Source of the DNA: Kitasatospora sp. NBC_00374
GTDB lineage: Bacteria; Actinomycetota; Actinomycetes; Streptomycetales; Streptomycetaceae
Direction of reading: 5' to 3'
Length of the DNA stretch: 64,000 bases
NCBI RefSeq assembly: GCF_041434935.1
Contig: NZ_CP107964.1
Coordinates: 4,526,001-4,590,000, forward strand
Shown here piece after piece: positions 1 through 8,318 of this stretch. How positions within the stretch are numbered: the stretch's first letter is position 1; every line of letters begins with the position of its first letter. Made by a program: the position numbers and the translations under genes. Below the pieces are notes generated by a model. That model had not been told where the DNA came from. It saw only the letters and a list, made by a program, of their open reading frames with translations, and did not search any database.

Positions 1-2853
1 GGCCGGGCCAAGGCCCAGGCCCGCACCATCGCCCGGATCACCGACGAGTACCGGCGGGCCACCCTGCGGACCCTGCGGATCGCCTTCATCTCCTCGTTCG
101 CGCTGGAACTGCTCGCCACCCTCTCGGTCGCGCTGGTCGCCGTCTCGGTCGGCTTCCGGCTGGTCGACGGCACCCTCGACCTGGAGACCGGCCTGCTGGT
201 GCTGGTCCTGGCCCCCGAGGTCCACCTGCCGATCCGTCAGGTCGGCGCGCTCTACCACTCCAGCGTCGAGGGGCTCACCGCCGCAGGCCGGATCTTCGAG
301 GTGCTGCAGACCCCGCTGCCGGCCGCGGGCCGCCGCCCGGTCCCGCCGCTCGCCGGCGCGGCGATCACGCTCAGCGGCGTCACCGTGGACTTCCCGGGCC
401 GCGGTGCCCCCGCCCTCGACGGGGTCTCGTTCACCCTCGAACCCGGCATCACCACCGCGCTCACCGGCCCGAGCGGCGCCGGAAAGTCCACCCTGGTCTC
501 CGTCCTGCTGGGTTTCACCCGGCCCACCGCCGGAACCGTCCGGATCGGCGGCCACGACCTCGCCGAACTCGACCCGGCCGAGTGGCGCCGGCAGATCGCC
601 TGGGTGCCGCAGCATCCGCAGCTGTTCGCCGGCACCGTCGCCGAGAACGTCCGGCTCGCCCGGCCGGACGCCACCGACCGGCAGGTAGGGGAGGCGCTCG
701 CCGCCGCCCACGCGCAGGAGTTCGCCGAGTTGGACACCCTCCTCGGGGAGGGCGGCGCCGGGCTCTCGGCCGGGCAGCGGCAGCGGATCGCCATCGCCCG
801 GGCCCTGCTCGCCGACCGGCCGCTGGTGCTGCTCGACGAGCCGACCGCCCACCTGGACGGCGGCAGCGAGGCCGCGGTGGTCGACGCCGTCCGCGCGCTG
901 GGCGCCGGCCGTACCGTGCTGCTGGTCGCCCACCGCCCCGCCCTGCTCGCGGTCGCCGACCACCGGGTGCACCTGCCCGGCCCGGCGGCGCCGCCGGCCG
1001 GCCGGGCACCCGCCGGCACCCCGGCCCCGGACCAGGCCGCAGCGGACGAACCGGTACCCGAAGCGGTGGACGGGGCGGTGGACGGGGTGGTGGACGAGCG
1101 GGCCCCGGTCGAGCCGCCGACCCGCCCCCGGCTCGCCCCCGCCGTGCTGCTCGGCTCCCTCGCGCTCGGCTGCGCGATCGCGCTGATGGCCACCTCCGGC
1201 TGGCTGATCTCCCGGGCCTCCGAGATGCCTCCGGTGCTGTACCTGATGATGGCCGTGACCGCCGTCCGGGCCTTCGGCATCGGCCGCAGCGTCTTCCGCT
1301 ACGCCGAGCGGCTGGTGGCGCACGACGCGGTGCTCAAGGCCCTCGGCGGGGTCCGGGCCGCGGTGTACGGCCGGCTGGAGCGGCTCGCCCCCGCCGGCCT
1401 GCCCGCCTTCCGCCGGGGCGACCTGCTGGCCCGGCTGGTCTCCGACGTCGACGCGGTGCAGGACCACTACCTGCGCTGGCGGCTGCCCGCGGCCGTCGCC
1501 GTCCTGGTCTCGCTGGCCGCCTCCGCCGCCCTGGCCGCGTTCGTGCCGGCCGCCGGCGCGCTGCTCGCCCTCGGCCTGCTGCTGGCCGGCGCCGCCGCCC
1601 CGGCCCTGGCCACGCTGCTCTCCGGCCGGGCGGAACGTCAGCAGTCGCCCGCCCGGGGCGCGTTGGCGGTCGCGGTGGTCGACACCCTGACCGGCACCGC
1701 CGAGCTGACGGTGGCCGGCGCGCTGCCCGCCCGGCTCGCCACCGCCCGGGCCGCCGACCGGCGGCTGACCGCGCTGGCCGCCCGGTCCGCGGCCGGCGCC
1801 GGACTCTCGGCCGGCCTGACCGCCCTGGTCACCGGGCTGACGGTGGCCGCGAGCGCGGCCGTCGGGGTGCACGCCGTGAGCACCGGGGCGCTGCCCGGAG
1901 TGTGCCTGGCGCTGGTGGTGCTCACCCCGCTGGCCGCCTTCGAGGCCGTCGCGGGCATGCCCACCGCGGTGCGGTTCCGCGAGCGCAGCCGCGCCGCCCG
2001 GGCCCGGCTGGACGAGCTGCTGACCGCGGCCGAACCGGTGGCCGACCCCGCCGAGCCGCAGCCGGTCCCCGGCCGGCCCCTGCCGATCGCCGTCCGCGGC
2101 CTCACCGCCCGCTGGCCCGGGCAGGCCGAGGACGCGCTGCGCGACCTCGACCTGGACCTCGCGGCGGGCCGCCGGATCGCCGTGGTCGGCCCGTCCGGGT
2201 CCGGCAAGACCACGCTCGCCCAGGTGCTGCTGCGCTTCCTCGACCAGCGGGACGGCAGTGTCACCCTCGGCGCCGGCCGTCCACAGGCTGTGGACAGCCG
2301 CTCGGCCGCCGCCGACGAGGTCCGCCGCGTCGTCGGCCTGTGCGCCCAGGACGCCCACGTCTTCGACAGCTCACTGCGGGAGAACCTCCGGCTCGCCCGC
2401 CCCGCCGCCACCGAGCCCGAGCTGCGGGCCGCCCTGGCCTCGGCCCGGTTGCTGGACTGGGTGGACACCCTCCCTGAGGGCCTGGACACCATGGTCGGCG
2501 AGCACGGCGCCCGGATCTCCGGCGGCCAGCGCCAGCGGCTCGCGCTGGCCCGGGCGCTGCTCGCCGACTTCCCGGTGCTGATCCTGGACGAGCCCGCCGA
2601 GCACCTCGACCTGCCCACCGCCGACGCCCTCACCGCCGACCTGCTGGCGGCCACCGCCGGCCGGACCACCCTGCTGATCACCCACCGGCTGGCCGGCCTG
2701 GACGACGACAGCGTCGACGAGGTGCTGGTGCTCGACCGGGGCCGCGTCGTCGAGCGCGGCCGGTGGTCCGAGCTGGAAGCCCGCCCGGGCAGCCGCCTGA
2801 ACGCCATGCGCGAGCGGGAGCAGCGGGCCGACACGCTGATGGCGGCGGTCTGA
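1..2853 (+). CDS. cydCD: Fused CydD-CydC thiol-reductant ABC exporter (5' partial)
   Basis: The frame is open from base 1 with no start, so the N-terminal membrane part of CydD lies outside the window. What remains is the end of the CydD membrane domain, a first ATPase domain (Walker A GPSGAGKST near residue 155, signature LSAGQRQR near 255), an acidic linker, a full CydC-like six-helix membrane domain (about 380-640), and a second ATPase domain (GPSGSGKTT near 730, ISGGQRQR near 839). CydDC exports glutathione/cysteine-type thiols and is needed to assemble cytochrome bd oxidase. Actinomycetes commonly carry the two halves fused, normally after cydAB, which would lie upstream. The next gene, a sensor kinase, starts 35 bases downstream. 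Confidence 0.93.
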   Translation, partial: GRAKAQARTIARITDEYRRATLRTLRIAFISSFALELLATLSVALVAVSVGFRLVDGTLDLETGLLVLVLAPEVHLPIRQVGALYHSSVEGLTAAGRIFEVLQTPLPAAGRRPVPPLAGAAITLSGVTVDFPGRGAPALDGVSFTLEPGITTALTGPSGAGKSTLVSVLLGFTRPTAGTVRIGGHDLAELDPAEWRRQIAWVPQHPQLFAGTVAENVRLARPDATDRQVGEALAAAHAQEFAELDTLLGEGGAGLSAGQRQRIAIARALLADRPLVLLDEPTAHLDGGSEAAVVDAVRALGAGRTVLLVAHRPALLAVADHRVHLPGPAAPPAGRAPAGTPAPDQAAADEPVPEAVDGAVDGVVDERAPVEPPTRPRLAPAVLLGSLALGCAIALMATSGWLISRASEMPPVLYLMMAVTAVRAFGIGRSVFRYAERLVAHDAVLKALGGVRAAVYGRLERLAPAGLPAFRRGDLLARLVSDVDAVQDHYLRWRLPAAVAVLVSLAASAALAAFVPAAGALLALGLLLAGAAAPALATLLSGRAERQQSPARGALAVAVVDTLTGTAELTVAGALPARLATARAADRRLTALAARSAAGAGLSAGLTALVTGLTVAASAAVGVHAVSTGALPGVCLALVVLTPLAAFEAVAGMPTAVRFRERSRAARARLDELLTAAEPVADPAEPQPVPGRPLPIAVRGLTARWPGQAEDALRDLDLDLAAGRRIAVVGPSGSGKTTLAQVLLRFLDQRDGSVTLGAGRPQAVDSRSAAADEVRRVVGLCAQDAHVFDSSLRENLRLARPAATEPELRAALASARLLDWVDTLPEGLDTMVGEHGARISGGQRQRLALARALLADFPVLILDEPAEHLDLPTADALTADLLAATAGRTTLLITHRLAGLDDDSVDEVLVLDRGRVVERGRWSELEARPGSRLNAMREREQRADTLMAAV
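2277..2297. promoter_or_regulatory. Head-to-head pair of DnaA-box-like nonamers inside cydCD
   Basis: CCGTCCACA at 2277-2285 faces TGTGGACAG at 2289-2297 (CTGTCCACA on the other strand), forming a perfect palindrome GTCCACAG-g-CTGTGGAC. Both nonamers fit the relaxed streptomycete DnaA-box pattern (T/C)(T/C)(G/A/C)TCCACA. The site is coding sequence in the second ATPase domain, so chance is possible. Confidence 0.35.
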
Positions 2854-2876
2854 CGTTCGACGCAAACCGTACAAAT

Positions 2877-2882
2877 TACGCT
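2877..2882 (+). promoter_or_regulatory. Candidate -10 element TACGCT for a leaderless kinase mRNA
   Basis: TACGCT lies 6 bases before the ATG at 2889, and no Shine-Dalgarno sequence precedes that ATG. This geometry fits transcription starting at or next to the start codon. No good -35 is visible. Confidence 0.4.
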
Positions 2883-2888
2883 CGAAAC

Positions 2889-4724
2889 ATGGAGACCCCG
2901 CCGCAGGCCCCGACCGCGCAGCCGCCCGAGCCCGAGCCGCCCGAGCCCGAGCCGCCCGCGCAGCCGGAGCCCGCGCCGCACCGGGTGCCCGAGATCTCCT
3001 CACTCGACCTGGACACCCTGGTCACCGAGGTCTCCGAGCGGCTCCAGTCCGCCGCCGCCGTCACCGACCGGATGCAGCGGCTGCTGGAGGCCGTGGTCTC
3101 GGTCGGCGCCGGGCTCGACCTGCACGCCACGCTGCACCGGATCGCCACCGGCGCGGCCGAGCTGGTCGACGCCGAGTACGCCGCGCTCGGCGTGATCTCC
3201 CCGCACGGCACCGGGCTCTCGGACTTCATCCACGTCGGCATCGACGACACCACCGCCGAGGTCATCGGCGAGCTGCCCGCCGGCCGGGGCATCCTCGGCG
3301 CCCTGATCGACAACCCCGAGCCGCTGCGCCTGGCCGACCTCGGCGAGGATCCGCGCTCCTCCGGCTTCCCGCCGCGCCACCCGCCGATGACGTCCTTCCT
3401 GGGCGAGCCGATCCGGGTCCGGGCCGAGATCTTCGGCAACCTCTACCTCACCGAGAAGAAGGGCGGCGGCGGCTTCACCCCCGAGGACGAGCAGGTGGTG
3501 CACGCACTGGCCGCCGCGGCCGGGGTCGCGATCGAGAACTCCCGCCTGTACGAGAACGTGCGCCGCCGGGAGCGCTGGATCGCCGGCGCCTCGGCGGTCA
3601 CCACCGCGCTGCTCTCCACCGACGAGGCGAAACTCGCCCTCACCGTCGCGGCCGAGCAGGTCCGGGAGCTGGCGGACGCCGCGGTCGGCATGATCCTGCT
3701 GCCCACCGTCGACGGGCAGATGCGGGTCGCGCACGCCTCCGGCGAGGTCGCCGAGTACCTCAACGGCGAGCTCATGCCGCCGGGGAGTTTCGCCACCCAC
3801 CTGATGGCGGGGGAGAGCGTCCACCTCGACGACATGTCCTCGGACCCCGCGGTGGTGCTCCGGCTCGCCCGCCGGTTCGGGCCCTCGATGGCCGTCCCGA
3901 TGGTCTCGTCCGGCCGGGTGCTCGGCGGCCTGTGCGTGTGGCGCGAGCGCGGCTCAGCGCCGTTCACCGACGACGAGAAGCAACTCGCCCAGACCTTCGC
4001 CTCCCAGGCCGCACTCGCGCTGCGGCTGGCCGAGGGACAGCGCGACAAGCAGCGTCTCGCCGTCTTCCAGGACCGTGACCGGATCGCCCGCGACCTGCAC
4101 GACCTGGTCATCCAGCGGCTGTTCGCGACCGGCATGATGCTGGAGAGCGCCGCCCGCCGCGCGGTGGTTCCGGAGGTGCGCTCGGGCATCGGCAGAGCGG
4201 TGGACGAGCTGGACGCCACCATCCAGGAGGTCCGCACCACCATCTACGCCCTCCAGCACGGTGACACCGACGACCAGCCGGACACCCTGCGGACCAGGGT
4301 GCTGCGCGAGGGCAGTCAGGCCGCCGCGGCCCTGGGCTTCAAGCCCACCATCACCTTCACCGGCCCGGTGGAGAGCCTGGTCGGCGAGAAGACCTCCCTC
4401 CAACTCCTCGCCGCGCTCCGGGAGATGCTCTCCAACACGGCCCGCCACGCCCGGGCCTCCCGGGTCGCCGTCGAGGTCGCCGCCACCGTTCACCTGGACG
4501 ACCAGGGCCGCCCCGTCCCCGGCGACCCGGAGGCCCTGGACCGGGCGGGCAAGCCCGGCGTGCTGCTCACCGTCACCGACGACGGCGTCGGCATCCCGGA
4601 CGGCGGCCGGCGCAGCGGTCTGCGCAATCTCGCCCGCCGGGCCGAGGCGCTCGGCGGAGACGCCTGGCACGAGCCGGGCCCGCACGGCAAGGGCACCCGG
4701 GTCCGCTGGACGGCCCGGTACTGA
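2889..4724 (+). CDS. GAF-domain sensor histidine kinase (DevS/DosS-like), orphan
   Basis: A 611-residue predicted cytoplasmic kinase. It has a Pro/Glu-rich N-terminus, two GAF domains (about 75-220 and 235-390), a HisKA_3 dimerisation helix with phospho-acceptor His404 (RDLHDLV), and a C-terminal HATPase (N box near 515, DDGVGIPDG). There is no membrane segment. The first GAF carries GFPPRHPPM with His164, matching by family knowledge the segment of mycobacterial DevS/DosS that holds the haem-ligand His. Haem binding here is inference. The ATG at 2889 is chosen because homology begins after it and a -10-like element sits just upstream. No response regulator is adjacent. Its position after cydCD suggests sensing of oxygen, NO or redox state. 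Confidence 0.88.
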   Translation: METPPQAPTAQPPEPEPPEPEPPAQPEPAPHRVPEISSLDLDTLVTEVSERLQSAAAVTDRMQRLLEAVVSVGAGLDLHATLHRIATGAAELVDAEYAALGVISPHGTGLSDFIHVGIDDTTAEVIGELPAGRGILGALIDNPEPLRLADLGEDPRSSGFPPRHPPMTSFLGEPIRVRAEIFGNLYLTEKKGGGGFTPEDEQVVHALAAAAGVAIENSRLYENVRRRERWIAGASAVTTALLSTDEAKLALTVAAEQVRELADAAVGMILLPTVDGQMRVAHASGEVAEYLNGELMPPGSFATHLMAGESVHLDDMSSDPAVVLRLARRFGPSMAVPMVSSGRVLGGLCVWRERGSAPFTDDEKQLAQTFASQAALALRLAEGQRDKQRLAVFQDRDRIARDLHDLVIQRLFATGMMLESAARRAVVPEVRSGIGRAVDELDATIQEVRTTIYALQHGDTDDQPDTLRTRVLREGSQAAAALGFKPTITFTGPVESLVGEKTSLQLLAALREMLSNTARHARASRVAVEVAATVHLDDQGRPVPGDPEALDRAGKPGVLLTVTDDGVGIPDGGRRSGLRNLARRAEALGGDAWHEPGPHGKGTRVRWTARY

Positions 4725-4772
4725 GAGCCGGGTACCCGGAGCCGGGTACGGGCGCCCTGGCGCGGCGGTCCG

Positions 4773-5378
4773 TCAGGAGTGGAACTTCTCGGTGGCCTTG
4801 GTGATCTTCCCGGAGGCGTCCAGCACGACCTCGTAGGTGAGGTTGGAGAAGCAGGGGCGCTTCTCCGGGTCCTCGGTGTGGTCCAGGCACTTGGCGGTGT
4901 GCTCGGCCAGCTGGGCGAGGGTGACCTTCTTGGTCTGGAACGAGAGATCGGTCAGCTCGACCACCGCGCCGGCGGCGAAGGAGTACGTCTTCTCGGCGCC
5001 CGCGTCCGCCCAGTGCCCGTCATTGGGGTCGCACTCGAACGTGGTCTCCTTGGCGTGGAACGCCGTGGCGGTCGAGGCCTTGGAGACGTTGAGCATCCGG
5101 TGCCCGGCGGCGAGCTTCGGCGCCGCACCGCAGTCCATGCCCGGCTCGGCCGGGTCCCCGCCCTGCGACGCGGCCCCGGAGGGCTTCGCGGAGGACTTCG
5201 CCGGGGCCTGCGGCGAGCCGGTGGCGGCCGGGGTGCCCGCCGCGGTCGTGCCCGCGGCCCTGGCGTCCCCGGCGCCGGTCGACGTGTCGCCGGCGGGGTC
5301 GCAGGCGGTCAGGGTGAGGGCCACCAGAGCGGCGGTGGCGGCGGTGGTCGCGGTGCTCAGAACGCTGCGGACGGACAA
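4773..5378 (-). CDS. Secreted lipoprotein of unknown function
   Basis: A 201-residue protein starting with TTG, preceded by GGGGGAT eight bases upstream. Its signal peptide ends in a lipobox LTAC, so it should be lipid-anchored on the outer face of the membrane. An Ala/Gly/Thr/Pro-rich linker (about 28-65) precedes a compact C-terminal domain with four Cys residues, which could form two disulfides (in GMDCGA, FECDPND, AKCLDH and RPCFSN). I do not recognise the family. It is convergent with the sensor kinase and separated by 48 bases. No functional link is shown. Confidence 0.75.
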   Translation of the reverse strand: MSVRSVLSTATTAATAALVALTLTACDPAGDTSTGAGDARAAGTTAAGTPAATGSPQAPAKSSAKPSGAASQGGDPAEPGMDCGAAPKLAAGHRMLNVSKASTATAFHAKETTFECDPNDGHWADAGAEKTYSFAAGAVVELTDLSFQTKKVTLAQLAEHTAKCLDHTEDPEKRPCFSNLTYEVVLDASGKITKATEKFHS

Positions 5379-5488
5379 GGCGGTTCATCCCCCAAGGAAG
5401 GCGTCGTCGATCGAACTGACGGTCGGACAGACTACCGTCGGCCGCCGACCCGCCTCCGCCGCGCCACCGACGCCGGGTCAGGAACCGC

Positions 5489-6319
5489 TCACAGCAGGGT
5501 CTCGATCACGGCCGCCACCCCGTCCTCGTCGTTGCCCACCGTGTGCTGCGCCACCGCCGCCAGCACCTCGGGGTGCGCGTTGGCCACGGCGTAGGACCGG
5601 CCCGCCCAGGCGAGCATCTCCAGGTCGTTCGGCATGTCGCCGAAGGCCACCACCTCGGACCGGTCGATGCCCTGCTCACCGCACCAGCGGGCCAGCGTGC
5701 TCGCCTTGGTGACCCCGCGCGCGCTGATCTCCAGCAGCGCGACCGGGCTGGACCGGGTGATCTCGGCCAGCCCTCCGGCCACCACCCTCGCCCGGGCCAG
5801 GAACACGTCCGGGTCCAGCTCGGGGTGCTTGGCGAGCAGCTTGAACAGACCGCCGACCCGTCCGTCGCCCAGCAACTGCTCGGCGGTGGCGACCGGGTGG
5901 TCCTCGTCCGACCCCCACATCCGCAGTTCGTACTCCGGTTCCCGGGCGAAGCCGCCCGGGAACTCGAAGGCGAACGCCGTCCCCGGCAGCTCGGCGCGCA
6001 GCGCCGCCACCACCGCCGTCGCGTCCGCCACGGCCAGCGGGAAGCTCTCCACCAGCTCGCCGCGCCGGACGTCCACCACGGCCCCACCGTTCGAGCAGAT
6101 CGCCACCCCGTGGCCCCCGATGTGTGCGCTCAGCTGCGTCATCCAGCGCGGCGGGCGGCCGGTCACGAAGACCACCTGGATGCCCGCCCGCTCGGCCTGC
6201 GCCAGGGCGGCGGCGGTCCGCTCGGAGACGGAGCCACTGGCGCAGAGCAGCGTGCCGTCCAGGTCGGTGGCGATCAGGCGGGGGCGTGGGAAGGTGGTCA
6301 CCGTCCCATCTTCGCGCAC
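5489..6319 (-). CDS. Cof-type HAD-family phosphatase
   Basis: A 276-residue cytoplasmic HAD hydrolase. Motif I is ATDLDGTLL with the nucleophile Asp, motif II VTGRP, then a C2-type cap and motif IV FGDMPNDLEML, followed by the family ending NDEDGVAAVIETLL. Cof/YidA-type members dephosphorylate sugar phosphates, phospho-cofactors or flavin precursors, and the substrate cannot be told from sequence. The start is GTG at 6319 or, equally plausible, GTG at 6301. A clear paralogue sits at 23490-24356. Confidence 0.88.
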   Translation of the reverse strand: MREDGTVTTFPRPRLIATDLDGTLLCASGSVSERTAAALAQAERAGIQVVFVTGRPPRWMTQLSAHIGGHGVAICSNGGAVVDVRRGELVESFPLAVADATAVVAALRAELPGTAFAFEFPGGFAREPEYELRMWGSDEDHPVATAEQLLGDGRVGGLFKLLAKHPELDPDVFLARARVVAGGLAEITRSSPVALLEISARGVTKASTLARWCGEQGIDRSEVVAFGDMPNDLEMLAWAGRSYAVANAHPEVLAAVAQHTVGNDEDGVAAVIETLL

Positions 6320-6382
6320 CTGCGCCGGGGCCCGGGGGAGGCGTACCCTCCCCGGCCCCGGCGTACGGCCCTGCGGCCCGGA

Positions 6383-7225
6383 TCAGCCCGTGCTGATGGT
6401 GAGTGCGGCGGTGTGCAGCGTGCCGCCGGTCTGGAACTGGACGAACAGCCGCCAGTCACCGGCCGCGGGCAGCTCGGCGTGGAACCTCAGGTCGGGGCCG
6501 CCGTGGCCGGTCGCGACACCGCCCTCCGGGTGCAGGTGGGCGAAGGCCTGATCGCCGGCGTGGAACGCGGTCAGGTGGCCGAAACTCTCCAGGTACGGCT
6601 CGAGATCGGTCACCGGCCGGCCGTCCCTGGTCACCGTGAGCTTCAGCGCGCCGGTCTTCGGGGTGTGCTGCACCGCGACGGTGTACCCGTCGACGGTGGT
6701 GCTGGTGGCGGCGGCCGGCAGTGCGGCGGCGGTCGTCCCGCCGGGCACCGTGACGGCCCGGCTGAGCACCAGGGCGGCTCCCTTGCCCGGCCCGCTGTCA
6801 GGGGTGAACGAGGTGTAGAGCCGCCAGTCACCCGGCTCCAGCGGGGTCAGCGGCGCCGTCCAGGTGCCGTCCGGGGCGAGCGCCGGGTGCAGGTGCTGAA
6901 ACCCGGTCAGGTCGGACCGGATCGCGTAGAAGTGCAGCTGCTTGGTCTGCTCCGGCACGAAGGCGGTGACCACCTTGCCGTCCGGTCCGGTGATCCGGAA
7001 CCGGTAGTCGGCGGGTGCGGTCGGCGCGGCGAGCTCGCCGTCCAGCCGGTAGCCGTTCTGCTCGGCGCTCAGGCCGGTCCCGGTGGACATGGCGTGGTGG
7101 TCCATCCCGGACATGTCGTGCCCGTGGTGCTTGGGGCTCGGCGAGGAGGCGCAGGCCGTCAGCGCGACGGCGAGCAGGCCCGCGGCGGCCACGGCGGCCA
7201 GGGCGCGGGAGGAGGTGTGCTTCAC
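6383..7225 (-). CDS. His/Met-rich lipoprotein, probable metal (copper) binding
   Basis: A 280-residue protein. I place the start at GTG 7225, which has GGAG eight bases upstream and opens directly into a signal peptide ending in lipobox LTAC. Just after the anchor Cys comes a His/Met segment (HHGHDMSGMDHHAMS), a typical copper- or silver-binding tract. The rest looks like two beta-rich repeats, each containing an F/L-HLHP motif (FQHLHPALAPDG and FAHLHPEGGV). It follows the DUF6153-like gene on the same strand, with a CsoR-like box before that gene. A periplasm-side copper buffer is inferred. Confidence 0.82.
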   Translation of the reverse strand: MKHTSSRALAAVAAAGLLAVALTACASSPSPKHHGHDMSGMDHHAMSTGTGLSAEQNGYRLDGELAAPTAPADYRFRITGPDGKVVTAFVPEQTKQLHFYAIRSDLTGFQHLHPALAPDGTWTAPLTPLEPGDWRLYTSFTPDSGPGKGAALVLSRAVTVPGGTTAAALPAAATSTTVDGYTVAVQHTPKTGALKLTVTRDGRPVTDLEPYLESFGHLTAFHAGDQAFAHLHPEGGVATGHGGPDLRFHAELPAAGDWRLFVQFQTGGTLHTAALTISTG

Positions 7226-7298
7226 GGGGTGTTCTCCAGGGTTCGGTACGGGCAGGGCTGGTCGTCCGGACTCCCGCGGGGAAGCCCGGGCGGGCCCG

Positions 7299-7715
7299 TC
7301 AGGTCCGTGAGACGCACACCTGGAGCAGCACCTCACGGCCCCGGTCCGGCGGGGCCCGGCAGCCGGACGCGGCCACTGCCGGCGGTGCCGCGCCCCCCGC
7401 CGGTGGCGTCGCGACGGTACCCAGCGGCGCCGGGCCCGGCTGCGGCAGCGAGGCCCCCTCGGCCCGGCCGCGGGCGGCCACGCACAGCCCGTCCGCCCGC
7501 TGGACCGTCAGCGCGTTCGCCGGCGTGCCGGCCGGGTGCCGGTGCGGGTCGAGGCGGTGTACGTCGGGTCGGGATACGTCGGGCCGGTGCGCGTCGACCG
7601 CCGCGGCCCGATGGCAGCCGACGGCGGCGGCCGGGCTGCCGTGCATCAGGAACAGCCCGAGCAGCAGCGCACACAGCACCCCGAACCGGGGCACCGCCCC
7701 ACCGCGCACCGCCAC
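7299..7715 (-). CDS. Small DUF6153-like secreted/membrane protein
   Basis: About 138 residues. There is one hydrophobic N-terminal segment (FGVLCALLLGLFLMHG), then a His/Asp/Pro-rich middle and a C-terminus with Cys pairs. The LFLMHG signature resembles the streptomycete DUF6153 family, recalled rather than searched. I prefer GTG at 7715, with GGAGGG about seven bases upstream, to an in-frame TTG at 7751, because the candidate -10 element overlaps that TTG. It is followed by the His-rich lipoprotein gene, probably in one transcript under a copper-type operator. Confidence 0.65.
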   Translation of the reverse strand: MAVRGGAVPRFGVLCALLLGLFLMHGSPAAAVGCHRAAAVDAHRPDVSRPDVHRLDPHRHPAGTPANALTVQRADGLCVAARGRAEGASLPQPGPAPLGTVATPPAGGAAPPAVAASGCRAPPDRGREVLLQVCVSRT

Positions 7716-7749
7716 TCCCACGCCCTCCGCCCAGTCGACCCGTGCCGCC

Positions 7750-7769
7750 AAGATACCCCCACCAGGTAT
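7750..7769 (-). promoter_or_regulatory. CsoR-like operator overlapping a -10 element
   Basis: ATACC (7753-7757) and GGTAT (7765-7769) form an inverted repeat around a C-rich centre, resembling the ATACCCC...GGGGTAT boxes bound by the copper repressor CsoR. On the minus strand TATCTT (7755-7750) overlaps one arm and would be the -10 of the DUF6153/lipoprotein transcript. A repressor bound here would block that promoter. The match is imperfect, and CsoR control is inferred. Confidence 0.5.
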
Positions 7770-7830
7770 GGGCGCGGCCGCCGAAACCCGGGGTGGGCGC
7801 CGACCGGGCCCGGGGCCCGGGGCACCGCAC

Positions 7831-7836
7831 TATGCT
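7831..7836 (+). promoter_or_regulatory. Candidate -10 element TATGCT for a leaderless AraC-type mRNA
   Basis: TATGCT ends eight bases before the ATG at 7845 and no Shine-Dalgarno sequence is present, consistent with a transcript starting at the start codon. Confidence 0.45.
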
Positions 7837-7844
7837 CCGTAGAC

Positions 7845-8279
7845 ATGGCGTCCGTCCCCCTCGCCCGTCACCTGGTCCGCGCCAAGGACCTCGCCGACGC
7901 CCGGTACGCCGAGCCACTGACCGTCGACGACCTGGCCCGCGCGGCCGGCCTGTCCCGCGCCCACTTCAGCCGCGCGTTCCGCCGGGCCTTCGGCGAGTCA
8001 CCGCACGCCTACCTGCTGACCCGCCGCCTGGAACGGGCCGCCACACTGCTGCGCAGCACGGACCGCTCGGTCGCCGACATCTGCTTCCTGGTCGGCCTGC
8101 AGGGCGTGGGCTCCTTCACCACCAGCTTCACCCGCATGTACGGCATGTCGCCGACGGCCCACCGCGAGCTGTACCCGCCGGCCTCCGCACACGCCCTGAT
8201 CCCGGGCTGTGTCCTGCGCGCCTACGGGCGCCCGCAACACCGCACATTTCGAGAAGACGGTGGCAGCGGCCCGAACTAG
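7845..8279 (+). CDS. AraC-family regulator, DNA-binding domain only
   Basis: A 144-residue protein that is almost entirely an AraC-type double helix-turn-helix (about 1-110). It shows LTVDDLARAAGLSRAHFSRAF, then VADICFLVGLQGVGSFTTSFTRMYG and the ending SPTAHRE. The usual effector-binding domain is absent, so it may act without a small ligand or with a partner protein. It is followed 39 bases later by a VOC-fold enzyme on the same strand, a pairing often seen in streptomycetes, so it probably regulates that gene and itself. Confidence 0.88.
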   Translation: MASVPLARHLVRAKDLADARYAEPLTVDDLARAAGLSRAHFSRAFRRAFGESPHAYLLTRRLERAATLLRSTDRSVADICFLVGLQGVGSFTTSFTRMYGMSPTAHRELYPPASAHALIPGCVLRAYGRPQHRTFREDGGSGPN

Positions 8280-8318
8280 CGTGGTCAGCGATCGATCCGC
8301 CCGACCGAGGAGGACCCC

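Noticed and set aside
7716..7751. TTG at 7751 as the start of the DUF6153-like gene
   Set aside because: A -10-like TATCTT overlaps it and a better-placed GTG with GGAGGG lies at 7715.
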